Shown here: piece after piece, positions 13,260 through 26,400 of the stretch
How the letters are laid out: each line of letters opens with the position of its first letter
Position numbering within the stretch: position 1 is the first letter of the stretch
Assembly (NCBI GenBank): GCA_013365365.1
Contig: JABVXU010000218.1
Coordinates: forward strand, 25,007-89,006
Direction: 5' to 3'
From: Cruorifilaria tuberocauda
Lineage: Eukaryota > Nematoda > Chromadorea > Rhabditida > Onchocercidae
Length of the DNA stretch: 64,000 nt
The notes under the pieces: model-generated
Seen by the model: the letters and a program-made list of their open reading frames with translations, nothing else
The model's database searches: none
Told to the model about the DNA's origin: nothing
Translations under genes and position numbers: made by a program

Positions 13260-15392
13260 TCATCGACCACATATGTAGCTTTAATGATGCGATAGCTCTT
13301 CACCTCATTCTTTCTAGTTAGTTGCAAAGAAGAGATGTTGCTTCTGGAAAAAAATTTTTTTATTTAAATCCAAACAGCAATGTCTCCGTGCTTCTTACAC
13401 TTATTATACATTTCACTGATTGCATTTGTTTGCTATGCTATGCGAACAATCTTCGTTAGCTTGTCTTGTACATTTTATTTTTTCTTGCACTGACGATTTC
13501 AATTCCCTTCCCTTGATTTTTGTTGCGATTCGTTGCACGATCTTTTATTGTAATCGAGAGAGTATGCATAAAATGTGATGAAAACATACTGCTTTATCAG
13601 TTTATCGAATCTTACATATTTCACTCTGTTCTCGCTCCTTTTGCTCACGTTCCAATCATTAGTAAGATAATAATTACGTTATGTATTCATTTTTATCAGA
13701 GAAAATAGGAACTGCAGGAAAATTTGATTTATCCTAATGATGTGTTCCAGTCGCATGTAAATGATAAATTTGTATTGTGGAAATGGTTTTATATTTCGAT
13801 ACTGTTACTTGACACATTTCTTGATTTTTCTAGATTCTTCATATTTTATTCGAATTTTGCATGTAGGTGAAGTAAAAGAAAGTGTTTGAGAGCATTCATG
13901 TATAACTCTTTAATCACCCATTTACAAGGCTACGACCATGTTACAGTTCAATTAATCTGGTCTGAAAATCCGACCATTGGTATGCGTTTCTTCTTTTAAA
14001 TTAGAAAATTACATAGAAGAAGTCACAGGCATTTATGTCAAGTTTTATATGTGTCAATCATTTTGTTTATCACTTTTTAAGAATTTCTGTTCTTAAAAAG
14101 ATATTTAATCGATGCTTTTCTCTACTGTTAATGAATGCCAAAACTTTGAAAAAAAGTTCTTCAAACGTTCACCGTCGATTATGTGTGTTTTTAGGACCTA
14201 AGACAGCAGAATTCAACGCCTATATCTACTAAAAGAAATCCGTGTCTAAATAAAAAAATTTAGGAATTTCCAAAAGAAATTCTTTCGTCAGAAATGAAAG
14301 GGATCTTTCGGACATATCTTCGGTAAAAAATATTCTTAATATTTATCCTTGCAATGGATGGAAATTTTTTAAGTAAAATGGACTTTATGTAACCAAAAAA
14401 CACGGCAATTCAAGCAGAGTGCATAAAGAATAATCAAATAACCGTATTATTTTAGGAAATGAAATTAAATAAAAACGTAGAAATCTTTCACAAAAAGGAC
14501 TAATTATAATTGGAATTGATACATGCAAAAAAAAATAAAGTACAAGCGAAACGGCCAGGTTATTGCCTGCAAATCTGCTATGGCAATGATGACTGACACA
14601 TAGGATGCCTCAAAACTAGCTGATAAGAAAAAAGAAAGACAAGCATATCTTCTTCACCACAAATGTATCCAGATATAACGATCAATGCAAAAGTTTATAG
14701 TTAGCTAAATTCAGTAAGGCGGCCGTTCACTAATTCTTCATATACACAACTGCACTACCAATATTTGGTTCTTACTTTCATCTTCTACCTTGACCGCATT
14801 ATCTCACATAATCAACAGTCTTTATTACCAATGAAGAAAAAAAAAATGTCTTTCGTTAATTGTGAAGGGTATTTTTTAACTTCAGTTCTTCAAATTTGGT
14901 AAAAGATAACTGCATTTCAATCTTTTAATGCTAGTTGTCAGAAATCACTCCATAAGCAATAAAACAAAGTGTGCTGCATATGCAGCAAAAAATTATTCAG
15001 TGAAAAATAGAATGATTGGAATGGTTAAAAAGGAAAATGGCGATGTAAATGTTGTATTTAGAAAAGAAGTGGAAGCAATAGTAAATGGTTAAAATGAAAT
15101 TTGAAATGTTCTTCAGGGAATGACAATAACAAATCGAAATGTAGAAATGGAAGACTAAAAATAAATAACGCAGTAGAATAAAAGAGCGCGGCAAACGATT
15201 AAGTCCGTCAAAAAGAAAGAAATTTACTAATCTCCGAGGATCTCTAAAGTGTGGAATTTCAGATCATGAGAAGATGCAAAATTTCCAAAATTCTGCATAA
15301 AAAATTTTTAAAACAAAAGCATTCATAAGTTCAAGATTCCGTCTGGGAGTGAAATGCTCTTTCGCAACATTAAGAACATCAATTCGAAAGTC
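13260..15392. other. Intergenic region between elongin C and profilin
   Basis: Elongin C (+) and profilin (-) converge on this 2.1 kb. It holds AT-rich sequence and short random frames. I see no gene or structured RNA in it. Confidence 0.5.
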
Positions 15393-16614
15393 TCAGTATC
15401 CAGAATCTATTAAATATTGCGCAAGTTTCTCAACTGCTACACGTACTTCTGCCGCATTTTCTCCCTTATAGCAAGCAATTAGTACAGCTGAAAATTTACA
15501 GCAAATTCATATATCATTGCATGATAACATAAATTATATGCCAGGAATAGATTTTTTTTAGTACAATTCTTGATACTGTGACACAAATCGTCCATGTAGC
15601 AATAATGATAGAGTGTAACAGACCTGATTTAGTTTTGGCTGCAAATATTCCGGTTTTATCGCGCTTACCAAAAATGAGATTCTGTTCTGTTCGCGGCACT
15701 ATATAATGCACGCCTACAATAAATGACTTAAGCCCATTCATTACAAAAATTTAAATTTAATGAATGAATGAATGAATCTATAAATTTTCAGGTTAATATT
15801 GGGATCTCATCTCCTATCTTTCTTTCTATTTGCTTTTCAATAAAAGATTGGTTTTTTGCAATTATAAGCCCTCTAGGAGAAAGAGTCATCGGGAAACCAT
15901 ATTAGAAATGAGATAATGAACTCCATGAAATCATCGGGCTGTATTAGACTGTTCGGAAAAAAATGATACAATAATCACCTTCCAAATCGCAACCAACAGC
16001 TGGCACTTTTTCAATATGATCATATAGACTCACAAATTTTTTTAACTCTTCGTCTGTTGCCTGTAAAACTTTATCTAATCATTACTGCATAATAGTCCTA
16101 TCTGAACTTCCGTCTTCGCATTTCAGCCTTATAAGACAACTGGCTAACATATAAAATGAAAAAAGAAAGTTACCAATTTTACCACAGTATAAATATTATA
16201 CTGCTGAAAGCCTGAATTTCGACGATTGTGTAAAGCAATGGCTCGGAGGTAATGATACTTTTTGGGTAATCAATAGCTAGTCAACAATAGTATTTTGTGT
16301 CTTTTTATACGATCAACAATTTAGTTAATATTCCAGTAAACATTCTGATGATCTTCCAATTATCGATTACATATTTACTCGATTCCACCTTCTTAATAAA
16401 AACTGGCACCAGATCTAATATTTATCTTGAGTCGAAAAAATAATTAAAAATAACAAGTTAAAATGAGAATTATAGCAAGAACTGTTACCCGGAATTCACG
16501 GTCGCCTTCCGACCTCGCCCATACAGCACCATCTGGATAACCAACAATAGCAGCGCGTTGTATACCTTGACTTGAATCAAGGAGATTTTTGATATAAGCG
16601 GCCCAGCCAGACAT
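15393..16614 (-). CDS. pfn: Profilin
   Basis: Profilin binds actin monomers, poly-proline ligands and phosphoinositides, and promotes nucleotide exchange on actin in the cytoplasm. Four exons join on the minus strand to about 130 residues, the normal family length: start ATG at 16614, second exon about 15987-16059, third about 15624-15713, last 15487 down to TGA at 15393-15395. The N-terminus begins MSGWAAYIKNLL, carrying the aromatic residue of the poly-proline site. It is followed by GYPDGAVWARSEG, the typical IVPRTEQNLIFGKRDKTG core and the C-terminal AQYLIDSGY helix. Phases agree at the joins checked and no internal stop was found. Nematodes carry several profilin paralogues and I cannot say which one this is. 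Confidence 0.93.
15759..15777. repeat. Tetranucleotide (TGAA)n microsatellite
   Basis: A short tandem run of TGAA units lies in the profilin intron between the second and third coding exons. Confidence 0.8.
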
Positions 16615-17592
16615 TCTACAGCTATTGATTGAGCGGTCTAAAAAGCAAAAAGAACGGAAGAAAAATATACTACAATATTTACAGCAGTTCTACCTACTAC
16701 TGCAAAATTAGTATGACTATTAGGGACTAACGGAAGATGTATCCAACACGATATTATGTAAATGGTATTATGTAAGTAATTTAACAGGGAAAAAAAAATT
16801 AAATCAATAAGGAGAGATACGGAAACGACCAATCACAGTGCTATTTAAAGAGTGAATTGTTGATGAAACACATAATTGCTCAGTAGGTAATTCTAACAAG
16901 TCTAAATTATGACACGAAAATTTAAGCAATACAAGTATTAAATAATAGTTTACAAAAATCAGATTTAAAAATTAGAAATTTTTGCAATTAAAATTTAAAA
17001 TTTAGAAGTTGACAAATGTCATACATATCAACAGATCTCGTCATTTGATGTTTGAAAATTTTCGATATCGGATAATGATGATTTGGTATTACAAATAAAA
17101 CCATGAAATGGGAACATGCAATAAAAGAGTATGAAAGGGAAACATGCAATAAAACAAAATCCTAGTAACAAGACCGCTCTACCCTAATCCTTTGGAAAAT
17201 ACTCAGTTATACTGATTAATCGTATAAAATTTAATGCTTGTGAAGTATCGAAGTCCCGCTATGACATACATTTCCTCCCATTCGTTATCCGTATTTTTCC
17301 GGTTCTATTTTTATGTAGCATTATCAAATGAAGCTAAATGGAGCATACTTTTTATGAAACTGATTTTTATAATCTTCAACCAGCCCTCTGTCACTTACCA
17401 CAATTTCTGTTTCATTTTATTTACATAATGCATAGAAAATCCAAACATGGTTTCGTGTGCATTCAAGTAGGAAAAATTAGCTGTGGTGAGAACGAAGCTT
17501 TCGTGATTCTCTCTCCATCCACTGTATTATTTCTAATTTCGTGAATCATCTCCAGCACATATCATCAATATTTCGGTATCCAGTGAATTAAT

Positions 17593-17636
17593 TGTAACTT
17601 TCGGGAAGAACGATTTAGTTCTTCCCGAAAGTTACA
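17593..17636. repeat. Perfect 19-bp inverted repeat with 6-base loop
   Basis: TGTAACTTTCGGGAAGAAC at 17593-17611 is followed by the loop GATTTA and then the exact reverse complement at 17618-17636. It is an uninterrupted 19-bp stem in a region with no gene. The perfect pairing and short loop do not look like a typical animal microRNA precursor. Confidence 0.95.
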
Positions 17637-20365
17637 GAGATAGTGATAATAGCAATGAAAATGGCTATGATAATGAATTGTATTGACATGATGATTATAA
17701 TGATAATAATTGCAAAAGTGGCAGTTATCAGTCCTAATAAGAGCGACTGTGATAGTTATTGCTATATTTTTCATAATTCCAGTCCTTCTTCGAGTTAACT
17801 TTCAGTTCATAATAAGAATTCAAGTAATGGAATTCACGCACTGGAATTTAAGAGTTCGCATTAAAGATTATGTTATAGTTTCTGATACCAGCATGATATT
17901 TTTCAGAAGTAAATATCACAAGTTACTGTTGTCTAATCAAAGTTGCTATCTATGGCGGAAATAGTGTTAATGATAATCCTATCGTTGTCAATTGATATCA
18001 TTTTGACAACGCTTTTAAAATTATTATAATAATACTAATTATAATATACTGAAGGAAAAAAGAACATCAAAAAATATTCTAAATTAAAATATTGAAATTC
18101 ACTCGTAATGACAATTATCCCGACAATATGAGAAATATGCTGAGAGATTTGGAAAATGTGAAGATGACTGGGATGGAATGAATTGCAACAAGGGAAACAT
18201 GAATATGAAATTTTTCCTGAGAATAGAGTGAATGATGAATGGAAACATTTTTGTGCTCAAAGGTTTAGTTTCTGATGCAGAATGCGTACATTTTCACCTT
18301 TCACTCAATTATTAGGAATCAATTATTATGAAAATTTCAATCATATCTATATAGAAGCTAATAGTTAGGATATTTTACTTCTATCGAGATAAATGGAATT
18401 AAATGAAGCCCTGAAATGGAATATATGTTTCAAAAATAATTTGGGTTATTTGATTGGTCATTTTGTTCAAATCACCGTTTAATTTTCCATTATTCCGACA
18501 TCATATAATTAGTGACACTTTTCTCAATTGAAAAACGTTAAATATTTATAGCAACAAATCTATCAATGTGAATAAAATCAAATTTCCCTCTGCTCCTAAT
18601 TATATGTATATGTATGTATGACAAGTAACTCCAGAATGTCTTAAAATAGATGTAAGTAATATTTACTCTCCCATCCCTATCATCTATATTCTATGCTTTC
18701 TTATCATTTTTCCCACTCTCGACGTTGACCGTTACCATCCATTCTTACCAGTGCTGCACAGCGATAAAGCAGATAAGCAGATAAGTTTCAAGTCCAACGA
18801 TGATTGTAATAATTATAAGAACATGCTGATAGTAATGTTTGTCAAGTCCAATAATGATAACAATAATTATGAAAACATTGATAAGATCTTGAGCACAACA
18901 TATGAATATTGTAGTAAACAGAAAAGCAGATTATAAAGTAACTGATGTCATAAAGTGATTGAACGCAGGAGCTAACGCAGAAAAACACAAATATTAGAAT
19001 TCCAAATTCTACTTCAGAAACAAAAGGATTAGTAATCATCGTAGAAATGATGAGAGCATTCAATGCTGTACTAAAGGAATTGAGATATATTTCGATCAAC
19101 ATTCCATATGGATAAGCTGAAGAGTGAAAGGACCTTAAAGGTAGTACAGTTGTGGTGCCGTATCGGTGCAGCGAAACTATAAGCGATGATCGTTCTCATC
19201 GGGTCGCTGAGTGTATGCTAAAGTTCCCTCTCGCATAAATATAAACGTAGCGTTAGCATGTGCATTTACTATTAAGTGATATGAAAAGAATGAGAAGGGA
19301 AGAATGAAACGGGAACCATTTAAAGAAGATTTCTTCAATCTTTTAAATTAAACATGCAATTCTGAAAGCAACATCTGCTCACTTCGAATGTACGGTTCCG
19401 TCATCATTTATCTTTATTACGATTCTAAAAAGAAAGCAAGGAGTGAGTAACCGAAATACTGGAAAATCTCTGCATGCAAGATTTAATTGAACGCACCGCG
19501 CTTTAAATTTTAATCTGATAGCACTACTGTACCATAGTGGTTGAAGGCTAAATTAATAGAGTTGGTATGAGGTACCTTAGTGAGCAAAACCTTAGTAAAA
19601 GCAAAACTGCTGGGGTAACACAAATGATTAAATTGTTAGTTATATAATAATTGAATCGCAGAGAGAAAACTCTAGGAAGTGAAGAAATATCGTTGAATAG
19701 CTTAGTTTGATGTACGTGATAATGGAAAAGCAATGAAGAGTGAAGCGATGAGTGATACAGTGACAAGAGGAGAAGCGATGACGTATACATCGTTCAAAGG
19801 ATATAAATATGCCAAATAATTTGTTGAAAACAGACAACGATGAGAATGAGCATGCTAATAGCGTAGATTTATGCTTTCAATGCTGAATAGACTAAAGAAT
19901 ACTTATGAGACGAAAAGTTCAGAAATGAAACCATAAAATGGAAGGCGAAACTGACCATTCGCCATGCAAAGATACTTTTAATGCTGTCAACAATAACCAA
20001 TGGTTTTTAAAAATCATAATATAATGGAATTCTATTACGAGCGTATCACAATAAAATCTAAAATTGATGAAATAATCAACGATGCTATTCCATGAGAATG
20101 AAATTGAAATAATTAAGTTTACCAGTAATTATTATCAATCTTTCAACGATTAAAACAACACAAATGAAAAATTTCAACAACAAGAAGGCTATTTGGAAGG
20201 AATTCTCCGAAAAAAAGAAATGCAAAAACAGAAAAAACTGAATGATGCATATTGCGAATCTTTTCTGATTTTCATCCGATTAAAAAAACGACATTGTGGA
20301 ATAAACTGCCAACCCTTCAAAGAAATTGGGGTGATGAAAATGAATGAGTGACTCATATCATCCCT

Positions 20366-20482
20366 TCATTATCACCATCATTATCACCATCATCATCACC
20401 CATCAGCATTACCCAAATCCAATATACATATGCATACATATATACACACACATACCTCACACACACACACACACACACACAG
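20366..20482. repeat. Compound microsatellite: (ATC)n then (CA)n
   Basis: Degenerate CAT/ATC trinucleotides (about 20366-20405) are followed by TA/CA-rich sequence and an uninterrupted CA run at about 20458-20482. The open frames across it on both strands are products of the repeat. Confidence 0.9.
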
Positions 20483-22122
20483 ACATGCACACCTACCTCA
20501 CAATACCGAGGGCACTCACTGATGGCCAAGAAGATATCATTGTAACTGTTTGCAATTGGGTAAAGAAATGAGTACCCAATTTGGAGTAATGAGTGCATCA
20601 TTCAGTCTTCAGTTTATTGTATAAAATAGCCTCCTGAATCGTCTTGCTCAGAAGAATTAAGGAGAAAGAGTTGATTTGGATGATTAGGTTTAAGTAAGTT
20701 AGAAACGAATTTTTCCATATATGAATTTAAACATGTAAATAGTAAATAATTTACGTGCTTGAATTGGAATGCAAAAATTTGACAAAATGAATCATTCTTA
20801 TTAACAGTATTCCAATGATACCATGAATGACGAACTTTTGAAAGTAATAGAATAGTATCGTAACATATGAAGGTGAATGAATGAAAGAGACAAATAAGGG
20901 AATGCATGATGACATACGCCAAATTCATGATAGAATTGATCGCATGTCAAGATTTCCTTGCACGATAATCATATATATCATTTGGTGATCGATATTTGCT
21001 AAAGGAGTATTATATCAAATAGAATTGGATACATGTATTGTTAAAATTAAATGCGAATTTAATTTTTTAAAAATCAATATTTTTCGAACATAATGCAATA
21101 AATAAATAATTTTCGCGATTTTCTTTGAATTTGTGAGTATATCAAATATTCTATTTATCAGATTTCATTTATCCATTTATCATTAGAAAGTATGGAATAC
21201 GTGAAGACAAATTTTCCATTTTTTTGAAAACTTTGTCGCAAAATGACGCAAACCTCAACTCCTTAAATCCTTTCAAAAATTGAAAAGACAATCTCTCTTC
21301 TTCTTTTTCAAACAGTAAAGCACACGAGCTTGCAATTTTCCCAGAAATGAAACGCGATATGAAGCGAATAAATCTAAAGTTGGAGGAAAATGGAAAAGGA
21401 CCAATTATTTATCATATGGAGTTATCACATATTCAAAATATTTAAAATCACAAAATTTCAAACTAATCAAACCATCTTACATGCAGACTCTGTCCATGAA
21501 TCAAAATACTTCATGGTTATTACTGGACAAACGTTTAATTTTTTTCGGTATGACCTGAAATCTCAAATCTCTTCTCCTAAACAAATTTTAAAACGAAAAA
21601 TCAGCTATTTAAAGTTCAGCATCATCACTATCACCATCATTCGGTCATTCAGTACATCACGTAAACAATAATTTCAATCTCAATCATGAAATTTATTCCA
21701 ATTTGACTCACTGTCAATTTTAGCTAGTGATATTACGGAAGCGCCAATCATACCCAATCTGATATTGTTTGCTTCATAACATCACTTGCATGGGTCTTAT
21801 GTTCTAGGACGGCTTCCTATCGAGTCATTTCTAAATCACAAAAAATAGATTCATCAAAATTTGAGAAACATGGATGGTGATCATTTTTCGTAGAGAAATA
21901 CTAAACTTAACTTATCTTTTTCTTTCATTTCGATGAATTTCTGTCATTTCTGAAAATATAAATTCTTGACCTTTTTTCTGGAAAAAATACTCCGTAGAAG
22001 AAATTTTTGATGGATTTTGAAAAAATTCGAAATTTAAATTCATTGAGACGATATAAAAGTCTACAAAAGTCTCTTAATTTTAGTTTACAGTCATTTCATG
22101 AAAGTTTTCCGGTTGTTTGCGA

Positions 22123-23031
22123 ATGCAGCAGGATTCATCATCCAACCTATTTAAGCTGCGAGATGCATATGATAATGACCTGACAATTATACCTGAAGTT
22201 GGTGCCAAATAAGTCTATAAGAAATTAGATTTCCTGAATGAATTTGCCTTATTTAGTTTCGAATTTTAGATTGTCGATTCAGCATTAGCACACTTTTTCA
22301 TGAAACAATTGTGGAAACCGATGAGTTTGGAAATACGCATCGTACCAGAAATTCAGAATCGTCGTAATATGACGCTTATCATGGGAGACAAAGAATCTAT
22401 GCACATCGAAGCAAATAAAGTCATCGATTTCATGCATGCTTTCTCTTTCTCGAATTGCAGTGTAAAGTCGAAAATCCATAAGTTCAAAAATATTTTTTGA
22501 AGTTTTTGAAGAAAAAAGATCGAATAATCTTAAACTTTAACATAAGTGTTGCAGTATTTACAACCATGTGTATGTAAACGTCAGCTAGAAAAAGAAATTC
22601 AAAAACTTCGGTTGCATGCAGCTTTCGATGAAATACGGAAACGATGGCACCAGGTTTAGTTTTCCTACGATACTTTCATTTATTTCAGTTAAGAAATGGC
22701 TGATTCGATTATCATAATGTCAGTTTTCCGACTTTTTGAATAGTTATTATCCAATCAGTAATTTTACAGAAGTTGATTACTAGCACAAATTTAAAATTTA
22801 TGCAATTATATTCTCAACTTAAGGCTGATTTATTTACAGGTACATTTAGGAGACATAAACATGAAATGCCCTTACAAACACGATATATACATGCTTAGAA
22901 CCGGTAGTAGTATGTCAACCGCTAAGCCGATAACTAACGCTATCCGCGGAAGTGCGTCATTTAATCGGCAAAGTTACGACAGCACTATTCGATCCAGCTA
23001 TTCCACGTTATACCGATCTTCATCATTTTAA
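22123..23031 (+). CDS. Conserved-looking hypothetical protein, four exons
   Basis: Exons 22123-22197, 22270-22461, 22555-22653 and 22840-23031 join, all at phase 0, into 185 codons with stop TAA. The product starts MQQDSSSNLFKLRDAYDND. The second exon is mixed hydrophobic/charged and its reading frame was chosen because only it is compatible with the phase of exon three. The third exon is probably helical (KRQLEKEIQKLRLHAAFDEI). The tail is Ser/Tyr/Arg-rich, with repeated SSYSTLYRSSSF-like sequence resembling a phosphorylated disordered end. No signal peptide, membrane span or catalytic motif is visible and I do not recognise the family. Consistent phases over four exons argue for a real gene; the donor of exon one (GAA|GTTGGT) is weak, so the 5' part is the least certain. 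Confidence 0.5.
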
Positions 23032-23649
23032 TACTGTCAAAAATTATATGTAACTCATTTTTGCTAATTCATTTCCAACACTTTTTCGCATCCTTTTACG
23101 TCACCAGCAATCAAGACCGAATTTCAAAAAATCAAATTTTTATGCTTATCATTCTTACATTAGCCTTACATGTTTTACGATTTTGAGATGAAGCACTCGC
23201 TACTTTTTGTTAAAGAAAGTTAAATTTAATGTTTTTTGTTTTGAAGAATTGGCTAAATCGGAATCTTTGCCCCAGATATCTACAAAAAAGTTCATTTATA
23301 GAAAGAATCCAGCTAAAATTTTTGTAATTCTGAATTTCATGATATCAGCATTAAAAATCAATAACGAAGTTGATAACCGGTTAGTTCAATGTAGTAGAAT
23401 TTAAAACGTTAATCCTTACTTTATATCGAAACGAGTTGCATTGTCTTCGGTGTGATATTTGCTCATCCTCAGCAATTAATAAAGGATCTTGAAAAAAGAT
23501 AGTTACAATAATTATCAAATGGATCTTACAGAATCTTTTAAATCGATGTGCATATTAATAGAAGTTAATACAAAATTTCAGTTTATTCTTACTAGAGGTC
23601 AATATCAGCGACACATATCAATCGGTATCTGAATCATTTCCATTATGAA
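23032..23649. other. Convergent intergenic region
   Basis: About 0.6 kb lie between the stop of the four-exon gene (+) and the end of the PDZ locus (-). The sequence is AT-rich and I see no gene in it. Confidence 0.5.
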
Positions 23650-26400
23650 TTATTTGCGAACATGACGAAGACTTTTGTCTTCGTTATCACTAGCACTAAT
23701 AAATTCTACTGCTTTGCCTTCGACAGTGTTCACCCGTTTTGCTGGTGCATTGCTTTTTCTTAGACAACTTTTCTTTGGCTAAAATAAAATTTTCTATTTA
23801 TGGATATCAATAGAAATATTATTAACCGGAAATCTAACAGAAAATTTTTAAATATTTAGCAGTTTTTCGTAGAAAAATTCATTATTTTGCTTTTGACAAG
23901 TATGAAAGTTATCATATTATTTCAACACACATGGCATTTTAACTTATACTTATGTATTGAGGAATCGAAAAAATGGGAATCCTGAAAATTTTTTTTATTT
24001 TGAGTAAGACACTTACTGCAACGGGATTTTATAACTTTTGTCGTTCTCGAGCTGCAATAGTGCGTCATCGCTATTCATTGCAACTGACCGAGCTTGAGCA
24101 ACTGAAGCCGCAAGTGCACTTTGTACCCAATGCCGAGCTTCCATTGTTTCCGGACGTTTTACAACAGTCGTTACAAAACGGTTTGCCTGGAGACTCTTTA
24201 AGAGAAGGTCACGGTACACATCTTTACCAGTGACTAGATGACCATCGATATCGATCAAATGATCTCCAACCTGCAGCTGTTGCGATGCCAATGAACCCGG
24301 ATCGCATCGAGATACCAGAACGCGATTCCGGTAATGTTTGATACCGAGACCAAGTCTCGGACCACCAGGTTTCCATTCAAGTCCAGCTGCCTTTAATATA
24401 ATGAAACTGTAGTTTTTGTCAAATGATTTCCAAAAAAAAATGAATATTTCGATAGACTTTTACAGTTTCGATAACAATAAAATTTATTATTAAAGTTATT
24501 ACAATAAAGATAACATACGAAATACATATATCCATCACGACGATTAATTTGGCTCGATCAGGAGGTATAAGAACTTTCGCTTCAAGTTCAGCTGCCTTAT
24601 TTTCATCTCTCACCAACGTTATAGTAGCGCATGGTGTGCGAAACGAAGTAACTGAAAGAAATGGTCGCAATTCTGAACAACAGTGTTGTTTAACTTCAAC
24701 ACTTGATCACCAATCTGAAATTGTATATATAAATATATCAGAATATTCGGCCAAATATTGATATTACTGTGATTGTGAATTTTTTTCCGATAAAAGATTC
24801 TTCATGATAACAGAATTATTTACAAGTAAATTTTCAAAAAAAACCTAAAGATTTTCTTCCGGGAGCGTCTCCGGTTGAATCTTAACAACTATAAGTTTAT
24901 CGTTGGGAACTGCTCCCAGTGGATCGCCTTCCTCCATCGGTATTGCAATCGATACTTCTTTCACCATCCAATCACAGTTGCCGGAACAATGAACTATTTC
25001 GATAAGTCACAATGAACCAAATAATTCACAAATTATTTTTTAGAGTTTTTATATAACTGCTAATAGAATATGCAAAATTTGATAACGGGAAAAAAGTGCT
25101 TACGTAAATTAAATGGGAATAGATGAGAATACGCAAATCCTTTTTTCAAGTTTTATCGGAATGGGATTTTTATGGTAAGCAAGAAGGAACCACGATATTT
25201 CATTTCTTCAATAATTAAAATTAAATGATATGTCTTATATGACTGATTTATTTTCACATTCGGTTTTTCAATGCATCTTAGTTCATTTACATTTCTTTTA
25301 TTTTTTTAATTTTCTCATTCATTTGCATTTGCTTACAATGTGAAAATAGAATATAAATCAATGTACAAATCAGAAGTTCGAATTCGATTGCAAAATAGTT
25401 CATCTGTCAATAAAGTGTGCAAATTTTTCATTAACTCTTTTTTTGCTGATGCATTGCCACTAAAAATATTATCTTCATTGCCTGAAAAGTATTTAATTCT
25501 GGATTTCAATAACTAATGCTATAAAATGGTGTTGTAAACTTACGATTTCAGTTAAATTTTTACCTCAAAATTTTTTTGCATGTTATGTTCGAATATAAAC
25601 TGAAATTCACATAAATAGTACCTCAAATCTTCACCATTATTTTCAATCATGAAACGATCCTGCTGAGATGCCGTTGCAGTTTGTATAACGGATGAACTTG
25701 ACGAGAGTGATCTGATCCTAACTCTGAGTATGGACCTTCTTCTATCCTGGAATCCAAATCCTATTCCGGAACCTGCAATAGGAATTCTCTTTCTGACCAA
25801 CTACTTTTCTAGAATCCTCTTCACTTCCATGTAACCGTTGCTCACTTCGACTACGACGTTGTTCAACACGCTCAGAATGATCGTTATGTACATTTTCATC
25901 CCCATTTAATCGTATTAATCTTCCAGCAATTCTATTTTCTGGGATAGCTTCAATTTGTTGAGCAACAAAATTCCGCACAATTTCAACTCGTCTGATTTGC
26001 ATACGCGCATAATTAGGTGCTAGTAATCTTCGAGGCTAAAAAAGGCCCTAAAATTAGGATTTAAAAAGATAAAACTTTTAACCGAAGCAAAACTAAGGCA
26101 GCCACTTGTCTATAAATGAGAAAGATAGAGAAATAGGGCGAGGATTCATGTGAAGAAAACGCTACTACAGATTGGAAATGAGTATTAAAATATAAATTGA
26201 CAATCAAAATGACCCAGAAGAAAGGAAATGGATCGATAAGATTTAATTCTATAAACTCTTTTAAATTTTACTTCATTATTTAACACTAAATTTAATTATG
26301 TTATTACCATTGGTACTAAGCTTAGAATTTGTGGCGATTGTCCATCTCCCGTACCATTAAGGATCAAATTTCCGATGTAATAAACATCTTCATCCGTCAT
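23650..26400 (-). pseudogene. Tandem-PDZ scaffold protein gene, multiply disrupted
   Basis: The pieces follow the order of a cytoplasmic PDZ scaffold: an N-terminal exon from ATG 26400 (MTDEDVYYIGNLILNGTGDG), an Arg-rich stretch with a Ser cluster (about 25560-26045), a first PDZ domain (about 24550-25010, with PLGAVPNDKLIVVKI and IGDQVLKLNN), a second PDZ domain (about 24100-24400, with PRLGLGIKHYRNRVLVSRCD, VGDHLIDIDG) and a basic C-terminal exon 23650-23778 ending HVRK. The frame is repeatedly broken. TAG at 24845-24847 replaces the expected last codon of an exon, probably CAG before its intact GT donor. There are about two extra bases near 24634-24637, a one-base loss near 24541-24547, a shift near 24055-24062, a TAA at 24029-24031, and a shift near 25796-25802. 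Splice sites are largely intact, so this looks like a recently decayed gene rather than a processed copy. Sequencing error is the alternative. I cannot name the family beyond PDZ. Confidence 0.65.

Larger units (their letters stand above)
16615..22122. other. Gene-poor interval upstream of profilin
   Basis: This 5.5 kb upstream of the profilin start (minus strand) contains no frame that I can tie to a protein. It must hold the profilin promoter at its left end. Apart from the hairpin at 17593-17636 and the microsatellites near 20.4 kb, it contains ATN-rich degenerate trinucleotide sequence (for example 17640-17720 and 18790-18880) and a less AT-rich patch at about 19140-19250 with no recognised content. 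Confidence 0.5.

Noticed and set aside
19140..19250. Less AT-rich patch with an imperfect stem (GCGATGATCG...CATCGGGTCGC)
   Set aside because: The stem has mismatches and no known RNA family or microRNA seed was recognised.
20344..20601. Three overlapping frames rich in His, Thr, Ser or Val-Cys
   Set aside because: They are translations of the ATC and CA microsatellites on both strands.
24013..24291. Reading the second PDZ piece as an intact protein ending at TAA 24013-24015
   Set aside because: The stop overlaps a consensus GTAAGT donor, and the basic downstream exon fits only after a frame change. A broken longer gene is the better explanation.
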